Positions 25,808-35,974 of a stretch of DNA of 42,602 nt are shown here, piece by piece. The notes below the pieces were generated by a model that saw only the letters and a list, made by a program, of their open reading frames with translations, did no database searches and had not been told where the DNA came from. Source of the stretch: Cecembia lonarensis LW9 (GTDB lineage: Bacteria > Bacteroidota > Bacteroidia > Cytophagales > Cyclobacteriaceae); NCBI RefSeq assembly GCF_000298295.1, contig NZ_AMGM01000034.1, forward strand, positions 1-42,602. The letters are read 5' to 3'. Both the position numbers and the translations under genes were made by a program. The stretch's first letter is position 1. Each line of letters begins with the position of its first letter.

Positions 25808-28195
25808 ATGTTGTATCCAAAAAATCTGGAAGAGAAGATAAATTTCCAAAAAATAAGGGAGTTGCTCAAAGAAGAATGTACAAGCACTTTGGGGATGGAT
25901 TTTGTGGATAAAATGACCTATTCTAAAGACTTCAGGTTGGTCAATAGGTTATTGGATCAAACAGAGGAATTTAAGCAATTGATCTTATCCGGTGAATTAT
26001 TTCCTTCTTCTAATTTCACGAATATTCACCCATATCTGGAAAAGTCAAAAATTGAAGGTACTTATTTATATGAAGATGAATTTCATGAGGTGAAGTTGGC
26101 ATTGTTTACGCTGAGTAGGTGTATTGAGTTTTTTTTAGATCATGAAGCCGAATATCCACAATTGTTCCAATTGTTAGGTTTAGTGAACCTTAACAATGAT
26201 CTTTTGAGGGCGATTGAAAGCATCATTGATGAAAAAGGTAAGATTAGAAATAATGCATCTAAAGAGCTTTCAATTATCCGTTCTCAAATCTTATATGAAG
26301 AGAATAGGCTTAGGAAGGTTTTAGAGCGTATTTTTAGAGAAGCCAGGTCAAAAGGGCTTACGCCTGATGATGCTTCCATCACGATAAGGGGTGGAAGAAT
26401 GGTAATCCCTGTTTTGGCTGAGAATAAAAGGAAAATCAAAGGCTTCATCCATGATGAATCTGCCACTGGACAGACCGTTTTTCTTGAGCCTGCGGAAGTT
26501 CTTGATATCAACAATGAGTTGAAAGATCTTGCCTATATGGAACGTAGGGAGATTCAGAAAATTCTCACAAAACTTACTGATGAACTAAGACCCTATATTC
26601 CAGAGCTTCGCAAAGCGTTTCATTTTTTAGGTTTGGTGGATTTTATCAGGGCTAAAGCCCGATATGCACTAAAGACAGGAAGTAATAGGCCTAACTTGGA
26701 AAAGCAAAGGCAGCTTAACTGGTCAAACGCAAGACATCCGTTGTTAGAGGCAGCGCTTAAGCAACAGGGTAAACAAATTATTCCGCTTAATATTCAGTTG
26801 GATCATAATAGGAGATTATTGATAATATCTGGACCCAATGCTGGAGGTAAATCTGTCAGTTTGAAAACGGTGGCCATGGTTCAGTATATGCTGCAATGTG
26901 GACTTTTAGTGCCCATAGAATCATATTCTACCTCTTGTCTTTTTGATCATTTTTTTATTGATATAGGTGATGAACAAAATATTGAAAATGATCTCAGTAC
27001 TTATAGTTCTCATCTGATGAGTATGAAATACTTCACCCAATTTGCTGATAAGAAAACAATATTATTTATCGATGAATTTGGAACAGGTACTGAACCACAA
27101 TTTGGAGGAGCGATAGCTGAAGGTATTTTGCTCGCGCTTAATAAAACTGGGGCATATGGTGTAATTACCACGCATTATGGTAATCTTAAACAAATAGCTG
27201 CAAAGAATCAAGGCTTGGTCAATGGGGCAATGCGTTATGATGTTGATAAATTGGAACCCTTATATCAACTTGAAATCGGGAAACCAGGCAGCTCATTTGC
27301 TTTGGAGATAGCATCAAAAATTGGAATTTCTAAAGATATTATTGAGTATGCAAAAGTGAATATAGGGGAAGAAAGGGTGAAGTATGATAGACTCTTGACC
27401 AAGTTGGAAAATGAAAAAGTCAAATACGAGCAAATTCTTTTGGAAAATCAAAAAAAGGAAAGGCTTTTGGATCAACGCTTAAAGGAATATGGACTGCTAA
27501 AAGAAGAGCTTGAAAAAAACAAAAAGCAATACATACAGGAAGCGAAAGTAGAAGCAAAAGCTTTATTGGATCAAGTCAATAAAAAAATAGAAGCGTCGAT
27601 TAAAGAGATAAAGGAAAGCAAGGCAGATAGCAAGGTTTCCAAAAAAATCAGAGAAGATATTGAATTCTTGAAACGGGAAGTAAAACCGGATCAACCTGTG
27701 GTTTCTGTTGCTGATGTTAAAGTGATTGGAGGAGAGATCAAAGAGGGAGATTTTGTCAGATTAAAGGATAATGGCGCTCTTGCTCAGGTTTTGACTTTAA
27801 AAAAGAAAGAAGCAGACATTAGTATTGGGGACCTGAAATCTACTGTGAAGATTAGCCGGCTAGAGAAAGTCTCCCATGGAGAGGTTAAAAAAGAAAAGAA
27901 ATCCTTTGCAAAAAGAACGGGTTTTGATACCCACACTAAAATGATGGATTTCTCGCCCAACTTGGATATAAGAGGTAAAAGGGGAGAAGAAATACTTCCT
28001 ATTGTTCAAAATTTTATTGATGATGCCTATATGTTGGGTTTGAGAGACCTCAGAATTGTCCATGGTAAGGGTGATGGTATTCTAAGGGATATTGCCAGAA
28101 ATATTTTAAGAGGTATGAAACCTGTGGCCAAACTTGAAGATGAGCATGCAGACAGAGGAGGGGCAGGGGTTACCTTAGTGACTTTAAGGGCATAG
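25808..28195 (+). CDS. mutS2: Endonuclease MutS2
   Basis: This 795-residue MutS2 acts on recombination intermediates or, in some bacteria, on stalled ribosomes. Order: helical core and clamp region (about 1-330), ATPase with Walker A SGPNAGGKS (about 341-350) and Walker B TILFIDEFGTGTEP, a long Lys/Glu-rich coiled coil (about 515-630), a KOW-like segment (GDFVRLKDNGALAQVL), and a C-terminal Smr nuclease domain with DIRGKRGEE and HGKGDGILR. The length is normal and both catalytic modules are intact. The MutS1 mismatch-recognition domain is absent, as expected. Confidence 0.97.
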   Translation: MLYPKNLEEKINFQKIRELLKEECTSTLGMDFVDKMTYSKDFRLVNRLLDQTEEFKQLILSGELFPSSNFTNIHPYLEKSKIEGTYLYEDEFHEVKLALFTLSRCIEFFLDHEAEYPQLFQLLGLVNLNNDLLRAIESIIDEKGKIRNNASKELSIIRSQILYEENRLRKVLERIFREARSKGLTPDDASITIRGGRMVIPVLAENKRKIKGFIHDESATGQTVFLEPAEVLDINNELKDLAYMERREIQKILTKLTDELRPYIPELRKAFHFLGLVDFIRAKARYALKTGSNRPNLEKQRQLNWSNARHPLLEAALKQQGKQIIPLNIQLDHNRRLLIISGPNAGGKSVSLKTVAMVQYMLQCGLLVPIESYSTSCLFDHFFIDIGDEQNIENDLSTYSSHLMSMKYFTQFADKKTILFIDEFGTGTEPQFGGAIAEGILLALNKTGAYGVITTHYGNLKQIAAKNQGLVNGAMRYDVDKLEPLYQLEIGKPGSSFALEIASKIGISKDIIEYAKVNIGEERVKYDRLLTKLENEKVKYEQILLENQKKERLLDQRLKEYGLLKEELEKNKKQYIQEAKVEAKALLDQVNKKIEASIKEIKESKADSKVSKKIREDIEFLKREVKPDQPVVSVADVKVIGGEIKEGDFVRLKDNGALAQVLTLKKKEADISIGDLKSTVKISRLEKVSHGEVKKEKKSFAKRTGFDTHTKMMDFSPNLDIRGKRGEEILPIVQNFIDDAYMLGLRDLRIVHGKGDGILRDIARNILRGMKPVAKLEDEHADRGGAGVTLVTLRA

Positions 28196-28201
28196 AAAAA
28201 A

Positions 28202-28228
28202 AAAGTCTGGGCAATATTCCCAGACTTT
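28202..28228 (+). terminator. Hairpin terminator after mutS2
   Basis: AAAGTCTGGG (28202-28211) and CCCAGACTTT (28219-28228) form a perfect 10-bp stem with a 7-base loop starting 7 bases after the mutS2 stop. It lies between convergent genes and may serve both. Confidence 0.8.
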
Positions 28229-28260
28229 GACAAATAAGGTTGGTGGTTTTTTTAATTGCC

Positions 28261-28736
28261 TTATTGTTTTCTTCTCAAGTTAAAGGTGTAGCTTCCTGCT
28301 ACCGCTTGAACTCTAGCTCCAGCTGGAGCTGGTATATTAAATTGTAGGGTTAAATTATTATTGTTTCTGGTGAAGGAAACTTCCTGTCCTGAGGCCGGAG
28401 CAGATCCGCTAAGTACAAAAATATCCACCCTTCCTTGAGCAAAATTCCAGTTGCCGTTGGCATCAAAAAGACTATTGCTGTTGGCTGTTTGGTAGGTCCT
28501 ATTTGTGTTAAATGTGATTTCAAAGTTTTGGTAAATATTCGTCTCTGAGCGGCCATCCCTTTGGACTGACCCCCCCCCAGCCACAGTCCAAGTTTCAGAG
28601 GCATTACCTGCAAGGTCTTCCGTAGCCAGCTCTTCCGGTGTTTTTTGAGGTTCAGGGTCTGTTCTTGTTTCATCACAGGAAAACAAAAAATAATTAGACC
28701 TAAAAGGGCTAAAAGGTTAAAAAAAGTGTTTTTCAT
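28261..28736 (-). CDS. Beta-rich lipoprotein, frameshifted in signal peptide
   Basis: The gene reads as one lipoprotein only if a single base is restored. From ATG 28736 the frame gives MKNTFFNLLALLGLIIF, a signal peptide. After a T6 run (28685-28690 as A6 on plus) the lipobox LFSC and the mature part (DETRTDPEPQKTPEELA...) lie in another frame. One extra T would join them into about 158 residues. The mature part is beta-rich with TW and NGNW motifs, perhaps lipocalin-like, and is of unknown function. It also contains a G9 run (28570-28578). The break may be a sequencing error, a real mutation or slippage. It follows the lone ABC ATPase gene by 49 bases. Confidence 0.65.
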
Positions 28737-28785
28737 ATTAAATCGATTTTAGTATTTCTGTAAAATTAGATAATTGATTCAAATT

Positions 28786-29418
28786 TCAAAGCCTTTGGCT
28801 AAGCTTATAATCCTCAATATGAATTTTGTTTTGACAAAAGCCATATTCCCTTTCATCATTGGAGCAAATCAAAACAGTTTTGCCTTTTGCAAAGTCTCCT
28901 ATCAATTCAAGATACCAATGTAGTCCTTTTTCATCCAAGTTAGAAGTGGGTTCATCCAATAGAATTAAGGGAACGTCAGAGAAAAGGCATAATCCCAGCT
29001 TTAGCCTTTGCTTCATACCCGAACTGAACTGACTGATGGGCTTGGATTTATGGGTACTGAGGTACATTCTGTCCATCATTTTAGTAAAAGAAATACCTTC
29101 AACAGTTTTTTTGAACTTGAAATGAAACTGAAGCAATTCCGATAATTGGAATTCTTCTGGGAGTTCCATGTAGGGGGCGCTGATTACCAGATAGTTGAAG
29201 ATTTCTGATTCAGGAATGTTTTGTTTTTTGTAAGTGTAAGTGATTTTGCCTTCCGTAAGAGGGTTTAAAGCGGCCACGCATTTCAACAAAGTAGACTTGC
29301 CGGAACCATTACTTCCGGTGATGGCAAGAGCTGAACCTTCTGAGATAGTTTTGTTAAGATTTTTAAAAATCCAGTCATATTGAAAGCGTTTTCCCGCAGA
29401 ATCCAGCTTGATTTCCAT
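28786..29418 (-). CDS. Lone ABC transporter ATPase subunit
   Basis: This 210-residue ATPase has Walker A GSNGSGKST (about 34-42), signature FSSGMKQRL, Walker B LILLDEPTSNLD, and a C-terminal SNDERE in place of the usual switch-His motif (H replaced by N in the SND segment). The size resembles CcmA-like and lipoprotein-release ATPases. There is no permease gene nearby. It starts 5 bases after the lpxA stop, as the last tight member of the lipid A operon, a position I recall in other Bacteroidota. Its membrane partner is unknown. Confidence 0.87.
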   Translation of the reverse strand: MEIKLDSAGKRFQYDWIFKNLNKTISEGSALAITGSNGSGKSTLLKCVAALNPLTEGKITYTYKKQNIPESEIFNYLVISAPYMELPEEFQLSELLQFHFKFKKTVEGISFTKMMDRMYLSTHKSKPISQFSSGMKQRLKLGLCLFSDVPLILLDEPTSNLDEKGLHWYLELIGDFAKGKTVLICSNDEREYGFCQNKIHIEDYKLSQRL

Positions 29419-29423
29419 TGAAA

Positions 29424-30203
29424 TTAATTGATATACCCTTTCATCACGCCTCTTTCTGAAGATCGGATAAAGTTTACAATTTCGTCCCTTTCTTTGGTTG
29501 CCGGAAGGTTGATTTCAATTTCTTCCAATGCCCGGCTATTATTAAGACTGTTTAGGAAGAGGTATCTGTATACTTCTTGGATGAGGCTGATGGTTTCGGA
29601 TGAAAAACCTCTTCTTCTTAGGCCTAAGCTATTGACGCCTGCATAACTTAAAGGTTCACGTGCAGCTTTGGTGTAAGGTGGCACATCTTTCCTTACAAGC
29701 GATCCACCGGAAATCATGGAATGTATACCAATTTTTACAAATTGGTGTATGGCACTGCTGCCTCCAATAATAGCCCAATCATCTACCACCACATGTCCTG
29801 CCACTTGTACTGCATTAGCTATAATGACATTATTTCCGATAATGCAATCGTGCGCAATATGAACGTAGGCCATCAGTAAGCAATTGCTGCCAACCTTAGT
29901 TGTTTTTTTATCCAAAGTTCCCCTACTGATGGTCACACATTCTCTGATGGTAGTATTGTCACCTATTTCTACGGTTGATGCCTCTCCTTGAAATTTCAGG
30001 TCCTGAGGGATTGCAGCTATGACCGCACCTGGAAAAATCTTGCAGTTTTTTCCAATTCTTGCTCCAGGGTAAATGGTGACATTTGAGCCAATCCATGTTC
30101 CTTCTCCAATTTCTACATCTTCATGGATCATGGAAAATGGATCGATATGTACATTCGGCCCTAAAGTGGCATTTTCGTGGATATGGGCTAGTTTACTGAT
30201 CAT
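29424..30203 (-). CDS. lpxA: UDP-N-acetylglucosamine acyltransferase LpxA
   Basis: This 259-residue enzyme transfers a 3-hydroxyacyl chain from ACP to UDP-GlcNAc, the first step of lipid A synthesis. The N-terminal two thirds are hexapeptide repeats of the left-handed beta-helix (IGEGTWIGSNVTIYPGARIG...). The catalytic His lies in MAYVHIAHDC (about 121), and the C-terminal part is the helical LpxA tail (YRYLFLNSLNN). The length is normal. The ATG overlaps the stop of lpxC-fabZ by 4 bases. Confidence 0.96.
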   Translation of the reverse strand: MISKLAHIHENATLGPNVHIDPFSMIHEDVEIGEGTWIGSNVTIYPGARIGKNCKIFPGAVIAAIPQDLKFQGEASTVEIGDNTTIRECVTISRGTLDKKTTKVGSNCLLMAYVHIAHDCIIGNNVIIANAVQVAGHVVVDDWAIIGGSSAIHQFVKIGIHSMISGGSLVRKDVPPYTKAAREPLSYAGVNSLGLRRRGFSSETISLIQEVYRYLFLNSLNNSRALEEIEINLPATKERDEIVNFIRSSERGVMKGYIN

Positions 30204-31594
30204 GATTCTTTTCTTACAATGCTGGCAGTCATTACGGCTTCACAAACCAAAGTGTTCCCAACGAAAGCTTCTCCTTTCATTTTGGCAATTCCTCTTCGTA
30301 TTGGAGCGAGTAACTCACATTTAAATACGAGTGTATCTCCTGGAAGCACCATCTTTCTGAATTTACAACTTTCAATTCCGAGGAAATAAGTCCAATAATT
30401 CTCCGGATCATTTACGGTACTTAAAACCAAAATACCGCCTGTTTGGGCCATAGCTTCCACCTGTAAAACTCCTGGCATCACAGGGTTGTTAGGGAAATGT
30501 CCCATGAAAAAGGGCTCATTGATGGTTACATTTTTGACACCTGCTACTATGGTGTCGTCTAAATAGATGATTTTGTCCAAAAGTTGGAATGGATACCTAT
30601 GGGGCAAAATGTTGCTGATTTGGTTGATATCCATTACAGGGGGAAGTTTTGGGTCATAATGAGGGATGTGGTTAGGACCTATTTTCTCCCATGCCCTTTT
30701 CAGTTTTTTGGCAAAAGCCACATTGGCTGCATGGCCCGGTCTTGCTGCCAAAATCTGCGCTTTTATAGGTCTGCCTACCAACGCGAGATCACCTACCACG
30801 TCAAGGAGTTTATGCCTGGCTGGTTCATTTTTGTATCTTAATTCCACATTATTAAGAATCCCCTCTTTGCGTACCTCAACTTTTTCTTTATTGAACATTT
30901 TGGCCAGATGCTCTAACTCAGAATCTTCTATAACCCTATCTACTACCACAATGGCATTGTTTAGATCACCACCTTTGATCAGGTTTTGGTTGTAGAGCAT
31001 TTCCAGCTCATGTAAAAAACAAAAGGTCCTACATGAAGCAATTTCATTTTTGAACTGACTGATGTCTGTAATGGAAGCATGCTGACTTCCCAAAACGGGG
31101 GAGTTATAATCTACCATAACCGTTACCCGATAATCATCGAGGGGTAGTGCCGCCAATTCCACTTCTCTGGAAGCATCTCGGTAACTGATACTTTCAGGGA
31201 CTTCAAAAAATCTTCTTAAGGCATTCTGCTCTTCCAATCCGGCGTCTTCCAATATTTCAATAAACTGCATGGAAGAGCCGTCCATAATTGGGGGTTCCGG
31301 TCCATCCAGTTGCATCAATACATTATCAATTTCCAAGCCTACCAAGGCTGCCAGTACATGTTCTACTGTAAAAACCCTCGCCCCGCTTTGCTCCAAAGTA
31401 GTTCCTCTTGAAACATCGACTACATTATCGACATCTGCATCTATAATAGGCATTCCTTCCAGATCTATTCTCTGAAATTTAAAACCATGATTGGGCGGTG
31501 CCGGTAAAAATGTCAAATTTGAAATTACGCCTGTATGCAAGCCGACTCCTGAAACTGTAACCTGTTTTTTAATTGTATGTTGTTTTACCCTCAT
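30200..31594 (-). CDS. lpxC: Bifunctional LpxC / FabZ
   Basis: This 464-residue fusion, typical of Bacteroidota, combines two enzymes. Residues about 1-305 are the zinc UDP-3-O-acyl-GlcNAc deacetylase: VEHVLAAL with the first zinc His, MDGSS, and the [12 protein letters not shown] segment with the second His and Asp ligands, plus PGHAAN. Residues about 315-464 are the 3-hydroxyacyl-ACP dehydratase: [12 protein letters not shown], and [20 protein letters not shown] carrying the catalytic His and Glu. Linking LpxC and FabZ may balance lipid A and fatty acid synthesis from the shared 3-hydroxyacyl-ACP pool. It lies 38 bases after lpxD. Confidence 0.96.
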   Translation of the reverse strand: MRVKQHTIKKQVTVSGVGLHTGVISNLTFLPAPPNHGFKFQRIDLEGMPIIDADVDNVVDVSRGTTLEQSGARVFTVEHVLAALVGLEIDNVLMQLDGPEPPIMDGSSMQFIEILEDAGLEEQNALRRFFEVPESISYRDASREVELAALPLDDYRVTVMVDYNSPVLGSQHASITDISQFKNEIASCRTFCFLHELEMLYNQNLIKGGDLNNAIVVVDRVIEDSELEHLAKMFNKEKVEVRKEGILNNVELRYKNEPARHKLLDVVGDLALVGRPIKAQILAARPGHAANVAFAKKLKRAWEKIGPNHIPHYDPKLPPVMDINQISNILPHRYPFQLLDKIIYLDDTIVAGVKNVTINEPFFMGHFPNNPVMPGVLQVEAMAQTGGILVLSTVNDPENYWTYFLGIESCKFRKMVLPGDTLVFKCELLAPIRRGIAKMKGEAFVGNTLVCEAVMTASIVRKES

Positions 31595-31632
31595 CGGATT
31601 TGTTTTGTGCTAATTTTATTTAGCATGCAAAG

Positions 31633-32655
31633 TTATTGTTTTTTTTCCAGTTCTTTAATCCGATCCTGTAGTGCAGGAAGATTTTTGAATATTGAGTAGG
31701 ACTTAAGGAAGTCTTTGATCTCAAGCCCCATGTAGCCAAAAATTGTTTTTCCTGGATTTTCTATGCTTCTGGTAATGCCTGTTTTTGCTCCGATCGTTGT
31801 CTTGTCAGCAATCTTGATGTGCCCGACAAGTCCGACTTGTCCAGCAATAACACAGTGGTTGCCAATTTCTGTTGAACCGGAAATGCCGGTTTGGGAAGCA
31901 ATAACAGTGTGTTCGCCGATGATTACATTATGTGCAATTTGTACCAAATTATCAATTTTAGCCCCTTTTTTGATCAAGGTACTGCCCATGGTGGCACAAT
32001 CGATGGTAGAATTGGCGCCTATACTCACATGGTCTTCAATGATGACATTACCTATTTGCGGAATAGGTTTGTAACTGCCGTTTTCCTGTGGCGCAAAGCC
32101 AAAACCATCCGAACCTATCACCGCTCCCGGATGAATTTCGCAATTGTTCCCTATAATGCTGTCATTACATATTTTGGCACCTGCGTGTATAATGGTATTG
32201 TCCCCTATTTTTACATTGTTGCCGATGTATGCATTTGCATGAATTTTAACGCCTTTGCCAATGATGCAGTTTTTTCCAACATAGGAAAAGGCGGCTCTAT
32301 ATCCTTCTTCTCCTTGTTGACTGGAGGCATCAAAATAGGAAGGCTCTTCTATTCCCAGCTGACTGGCTTTACTAAAGTTGGCATACGCTTCCAATAACCG
32401 GGTGAATCCTGTATAAGCATTTTTGACCCGGATAATCTGACAAGAGAACGGTTTCGAAGCTTTGAATTGTTCCGAAACAATGACAGCAGTAGCATTGGTT
32501 TCGTAGAAGTGAGATTCATATTTGTCATTGGCTAAAAAGCTGATTCCTCCTGGTTGACCTTCCTGAATTTTATCTATCCTTCTAACCTTTAGGCTACCAT
32601 CTCCCTCTACTTTTCCATTGAGTATTGCTGCAATTTGGTCTAGCGTAAATTCCAT
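31633..32655 (-). CDS. lpxD: UDP-3-O-acylglucosamine N-acyltransferase LpxD
   Basis: This 340-residue enzyme catalyses the third lipid A step, adding an N-linked 3-hydroxyacyl chain to the product of LpxC. It has the N-terminal LpxD uridine-binding domain (about 1-100), a long hexapeptide-repeat helix (about 110-300) with the catalytic His in [12 protein letters not shown], and a C-terminal amphipathic helix ([12 protein letters not shown]). All expected parts are present. It starts 20 bases after the HD gene and is followed by lpxC-fabZ. Confidence 0.96.
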   Translation of the reverse strand: MEFTLDQIAAILNGKVEGDGSLKVRRIDKIQEGQPGGISFLANDKYESHFYETNATAVIVSEQFKASKPFSCQIIRVKNAYTGFTRLLEAYANFSKASQLGIEEPSYFDASSQQGEEGYRAAFSYVGKNCIIGKGVKIHANAYIGNNVKIGDNTIIHAGAKICNDSIIGNNCEIHPGAVIGSDGFGFAPQENGSYKPIPQIGNVIIEDHVSIGANSTIDCATMGSTLIKKGAKIDNLVQIAHNVIIGEHTVIASQTGISGSTEIGNHCVIAGQVGLVGHIKIADKTTIGAKTGITRSIENPGKTIFGYMGLEIKDFLKSYSIFKNLPALQDRIKELEKKQ

Positions 32656-32675
32656 ACTATTTTAGTAATATCTGC

Positions 32676-33914
32676 CTACAAAATTAAACTTTTCGATTGG
32701 CAAACGTAGTGCTTTTTGACAATTTTGCTCATTGCCTTGATATTTGGCAGATCGGCCGCCTGTGCAACATCAATGATTTTTCCTTTTTTTGTCAAAATAT
32801 GAATTCTCTCCTTGTTCAGATAAGCGTAATTACTAATCGATCCATGGGTGAAGAAATAGTGCAAGTCTTTGGCGGGAATATTTAATTTTTTCAATGTTTT
32901 TGTCCTCATAGCCACCAACTCTTCCTGATCAAAGGCCTCATTTCTTAGTGTGATTTTGAATAGGCTCCTTGTCAGAAACATTTGGGAAATATTGCGTAAG
33001 ATGTAATCGGACTCATTTTTCCACATTTTTATAGCTCCCCAAATGTCAAAATCATCCAGGCCAAGGAAAGCTTTCAGCAGACTTGGAGACTTTTCAAAAT
33101 CTGCTAGGCGAAAATCATTTTCTAAAAAGTGAACCAATTCATCTGTGGCCTTGATTTTGCCCCTACTTTGTTGAATTTCTTTTGCCCGGGTGATGAGGTT
33201 GATCAGCATTTTTTCCGCAGATACTGTAGTCTTATGCAGATAGACTTGCCAGTACATCAGTCTTCTGGCGCTTAAGAAGTTTTCAATACTATATAAACCC
33301 TTTTCTTCAACGACCAATTGGTCGTTTTTAATATTCATCATTTTGATTATTCGATCTGCACCTATAGTTCCCTCTGATACTCCGGTAAAAAAGCAGTCTC
33401 TCTGTAAATAATCTAAACGGTCTATATCAAGTTGGCTGGCTACCAGCTGGTGAAAAAACCTCCTTTCATATTGGTTTTTAAAAATTTTCAGGGCCAGTTC
33501 CAATTTACCGCCAAATTCCACATTGAGTGCATCTATGATCAATAAAGAAAGGGATTCATGGGGAATATTCTGAAGGAGGCTAAATTCAAGGGCATGAGAA
33601 AATGGACCATGCCCAACATCATGCAGCAAAATGGCGATTAAAGCCGCTTCATATTCATCATCAGAAATTTCATTCCCTTTGTTTCTTAGGTTATCCAAAG
33701 TGATACTCATCAAATGCATTGCCCCTATGGCATGGTGAAATCTGGTATGCAGCGCCCCAGGATAGACGAAGTCAGTTAAACCAAGTTGCTTGATTCGACG
33801 TAACCTCTGAAAGTAAGGATGATCAATAATTGAAAAAATCAGTTCGCTTGGGATGGTTATAAACCCATAAACGGGGTCATTCAGTATTTTGTGACTTTTC
33901 AATGTCTCTGACAT
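32676..33914 (-). CDS. HD domain phosphohydrolase
   Basis: This 412-residue protein of the dNTPase/SAMHD1-like HD group has an early HTRFHHAIG motif (His56-His61) and the metal-binding HD in LLHDVGHGPFSHALE (about 100-112). The remainder is helical. The likely activity is phosphohydrolysis of a nucleotide, but the substrate is not evident. It is the first gene of the lipid A operon, an order common in Bacteroidota. An exact -7 box lies 12 bases upstream. The frame extends to 33971, but the ATG at 33914 (MSETLKSHKILNDPVYGF) is the sensible start and leaves space for the divergent porX. Confidence 0.88.
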   Translation of the reverse strand: MSETLKSHKILNDPVYGFITIPSELIFSIIDHPYFQRLRRIKQLGLTDFVYPGALHTRFHHAIGAMHLMSITLDNLRNKGNEISDDEYEAALIAILLHDVGHGPFSHALEFSLLQNIPHESLSLLIIDALNVEFGGKLELALKIFKNQYERRFFHQLVASQLDIDRLDYLQRDCFFTGVSEGTIGADRIIKMMNIKNDQLVVEEKGLYSIENFLSARRLMYWQVYLHKTTVSAEKMLINLITRAKEIQQSRGKIKATDELVHFLENDFRLADFEKSPSLLKAFLGLDDFDIWGAIKMWKNESDYILRNISQMFLTRSLFKITLRNEAFDQEELVAMRTKTLKKLNIPAKDLHYFFTHGSISNYAYLNKERIHILTKKGKIIDVAQAADLPNIKAMSKIVKKHYVCQSKSLIL

Positions 33915-33925
33915 TTGATTGGTTT

Positions 33926-33933
33926 CAAAAGTA
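33926..33933 (-). promoter_or_regulatory. Predicted -7 box of HD-lpx operon
   Basis: The minus strand reads TACTTTTG, an exact TAnnTTTG match, 12 bases before the HD gene ATG in the 51-base divergent gap to porX. The leader would be only a few bases. On plus, TAATTTTA (33938-33945) is a weak -7 candidate for porX. Confidence 0.45.
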
Positions 33934-33965
33934 ATTATAATTTTAAAAGAATTAAACCGAATGAT

Positions 33966-35525
33966 ATGCAAAAATCTAAAATCCTATGGGCTGACGATGA
34001 AATAGATTTATTGAAGCCTCATATTCTTTTTTTGCAGCAAAAAGGCTATGATATAATAACGGTCAATAGCGGTGTGGACGCTATTGATTTGGTCGAAGAT
34101 CAGAATTTTGATGTGATTTTCCTGGATGAAATGATGCCCGGAATGACAGGGTTGGAAACTCTTCAGCAAATAAAAATGATCAAACCACAAATTCCAGTTG
34201 TCATGATCACCAAAAGTGAAGAGGAACATATTATGGATGATGCCATTGGAGGACAGATTGCTGATTATTTGATAAAACCCATCAACCCCAATCAAATTTT
34301 GTTGTCTGTCAAAAAAATCCTTCAAAATAAGCAATTGATTTCCGAGAGAACCAATTTGTCATACCGGCAGGATTTTATGAATATCAGTATGGCCTGTGAT
34401 GATGCTTCCACCCATCAAGAATGGACAGACATTTACAAAAGACTGACCTATTGGGAGCTTGAGATTGATAAAACGGAGAACAAGAGCATGCAGGAGGTCT
34501 TGGAAACCCAAAAGACGGAGGCCAATTCCACTTTTGCTAAATTTATCAAAACCAATTATTTGGACTGGATCAATGATTCCCGGTCTGAAGCACCTCTTCT
34601 TTCCCATAAATTAATGAGGGAAAAAGTGTTTCCCATGCTTAAGGAAGGTAAACCCTTGTTTTTTGTTGTTATTGATAATTTGAGATTGGATCAATGGGAA
34701 ATCTTAAAACCTTTGGTTTCTCCCTATTTCAATATGCAGGAGGAAAGCACTTATTTCAGTATTTTGCCTACTACCACTGCGTACGCAAGAAATTCGCTTT
34801 TCAGCGGTTTAATGCCTTCGGAAATGGCGAGGTTTCACCCCGAACTTTGGGAAGGAGAAGATTCTGACGAAGGGAAAAATAATAAAGAAGAGGAATTCTT
34901 GGCGGAGAACCTACACCGAAATAGGTTAAATATCAAATTCAGTTATCATAAGATTCTGCAAGCCTATCAAGGAAAAGCTGTTTTGGATCAGCTGCATAAT
35001 TTGTTGAACAATGATTTGAATGTATTGGTATACAATTTTGTGGATATGATTTCTCATGCCCGTACTGATATGAAAATGATCAGGGAACTAGCCCCAAATG
35101 AGTCGGCCTACAGGTCATTGACAAAAAGTTGGTTTGAACATTCATCATTATTTGAATTATTTAAGAAAATCAATGACTTGGGTGCAGAAGTTATCGTAAC
35201 CACAGATCATGGAACCAAGCGGGTGCATAAACCCTATAAAATCATCGGTGATAAAACTGTGACTACCAATCTTAGGTACAAACAAGGCAAGAATCTAAAT
35301 TATGAAAGTGGGAAGGTTTTTGAGGTTTTAAAACCAGAAGATGCAAAGCTTCCAAAATTTAATGTATCCACGAGTTATGTTTTTGCGGTGGAAGATTATT
35401 TCTTTGCATATCCAAACAATTACAATTATTATGTAAATTACTACAAAGATACTTTTCAACATGGAGGAGTGTCTTTGGAGGAAATGATAGTGCCGTTTGT
35501 TCATCTTGTTCCAAAGAATATTTGA
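33966..35525 (+). CDS. porX: Type IX secretion regulator PorX
   Basis: This 519-residue response regulator is fused to a PglZ-type alkaline-phosphatase-like domain. The receiver (1-125) has the acidic pair Asp10/Asp11, phosphoacceptor Asp54 (FLDEMMPG), Thr82 and Lys104. The C-terminal domain (about 205-519) has VIDNLRLDQW, the nucleophile-region TTTAYARNSLFSG and the metal ligands in TTDHGTKRVH. PorX works with the kinase PorY to control type IX secretion genes and is a phosphodiesterase in P. gingivalis. No porY is in the window. The length matches the family. The gene leads a tight porX-tsaE-ald group. Confidence 0.95.
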   Translation: MQKSKILWADDEIDLLKPHILFLQQKGYDIITVNSGVDAIDLVEDQNFDVIFLDEMMPGMTGLETLQQIKMIKPQIPVVMITKSEEEHIMDDAIGGQIADYLIKPINPNQILLSVKKILQNKQLISERTNLSYRQDFMNISMACDDASTHQEWTDIYKRLTYWELEIDKTENKSMQEVLETQKTEANSTFAKFIKTNYLDWINDSRSEAPLLSHKLMREKVFPMLKEGKPLFFVVIDNLRLDQWEILKPLVSPYFNMQEESTYFSILPTTTAYARNSLFSGLMPSEMARFHPELWEGEDSDEGKNNKEEEFLAENLHRNRLNIKFSYHKILQAYQGKAVLDQLHNLLNNDLNVLVYNFVDMISHARTDMKMIRELAPNESAYRSLTKSWFEHSSLFELFKKINDLGAEVIVTTDHGTKRVHKPYKIIGDKTVTTNLRYKQGKNLNYESGKVFEVLKPEDAKLPKFNVSTSYVFAVEDYFFAYPNNYNYYVNYYKDTFQHGGVSLEEMIVPFVHLVPKNI

Positions 35526-35974
35526 CCATTTTGAAAATTATCCGTTGTGAAAATCTAGCACAGCTAGATCAGGTTGCCGAAAAAGTCATACAGTTTTGTA
35601 AAAGGGATAAAGTATGGGTGTTCAAAGGGCAAATGGGAGCAGGGAAAACCACATTGATTAAATCCATTTCAAAAAAATATGGGATTGATGATGTTGTTTC
35701 TTCTCCTACATTTTCAATAGTGAATGAATACAGGAATGCTCAGGATGAAATATTTTACCATTTTGACTTTTACAGGATTGAAAAACCTGAAGAGGTATTG
35801 GAAATAGGAATAGAAGAATATTTCTACAGTGGTCGAGTATGTTGGATTGAGTGGGCTGAGAAAATTCCGGATTACATACCCTTGGATTTTGTCCACATCA
35901 AAATTGAAATAGAAGAAAACGGGGCCAGGAATATTGTATTACAAAGGGTCATTAATGGCGAAATCCATGGTTGA
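35522..35974 (+). CDS. tsaE: tRNA t6A biosynthesis ATPase TsaE
   Basis: This 150-residue P-loop protein is the ATPase that drives the TsaB-TsaD complex in making N6-threonylcarbamoyladenosine at position 37 of ANN-decoding tRNAs. It has Walker A GQMGAGKTT (36-44), the SSPTFSIVNEY segment, and the HFDFYRI and CWIEWAEKI motifs of the family. The start is a TTG overlapping the porX TGA stop. A second TTG 9 bases further is possible. The overlap suggests translation by coupling. Confidence 0.93.
   Translation: MTILKIIRCENLAQLDQVAEKVIQFCKRDKVWVFKGQMGAGKTTLIKSISKKYGIDDVVSSPTFSIVNEYRNAQDEIFYHFDFYRIEKPEEVLEIGIEEYFYSGRVCWIEWAEKIPDYIPLDFVHIKIEIEENGARNIVLQRVINGEIHG

Noticed and set aside
28350-28736. 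128-codon frame starting at the lipoprotein ATG, taken as a separate protein
   Set aside because: After the signal peptide it runs out of frame with the lipobox and beta-rich mature part. It is best explained as the frameshifted reading of one lipoprotein gene.
31891-32397. 168-codon plus-strand ORF opposite lpxD
   Set aside because: It is an antisense shadow of a well-defined LpxD hexapeptide-repeat region, with no recognisable domain.
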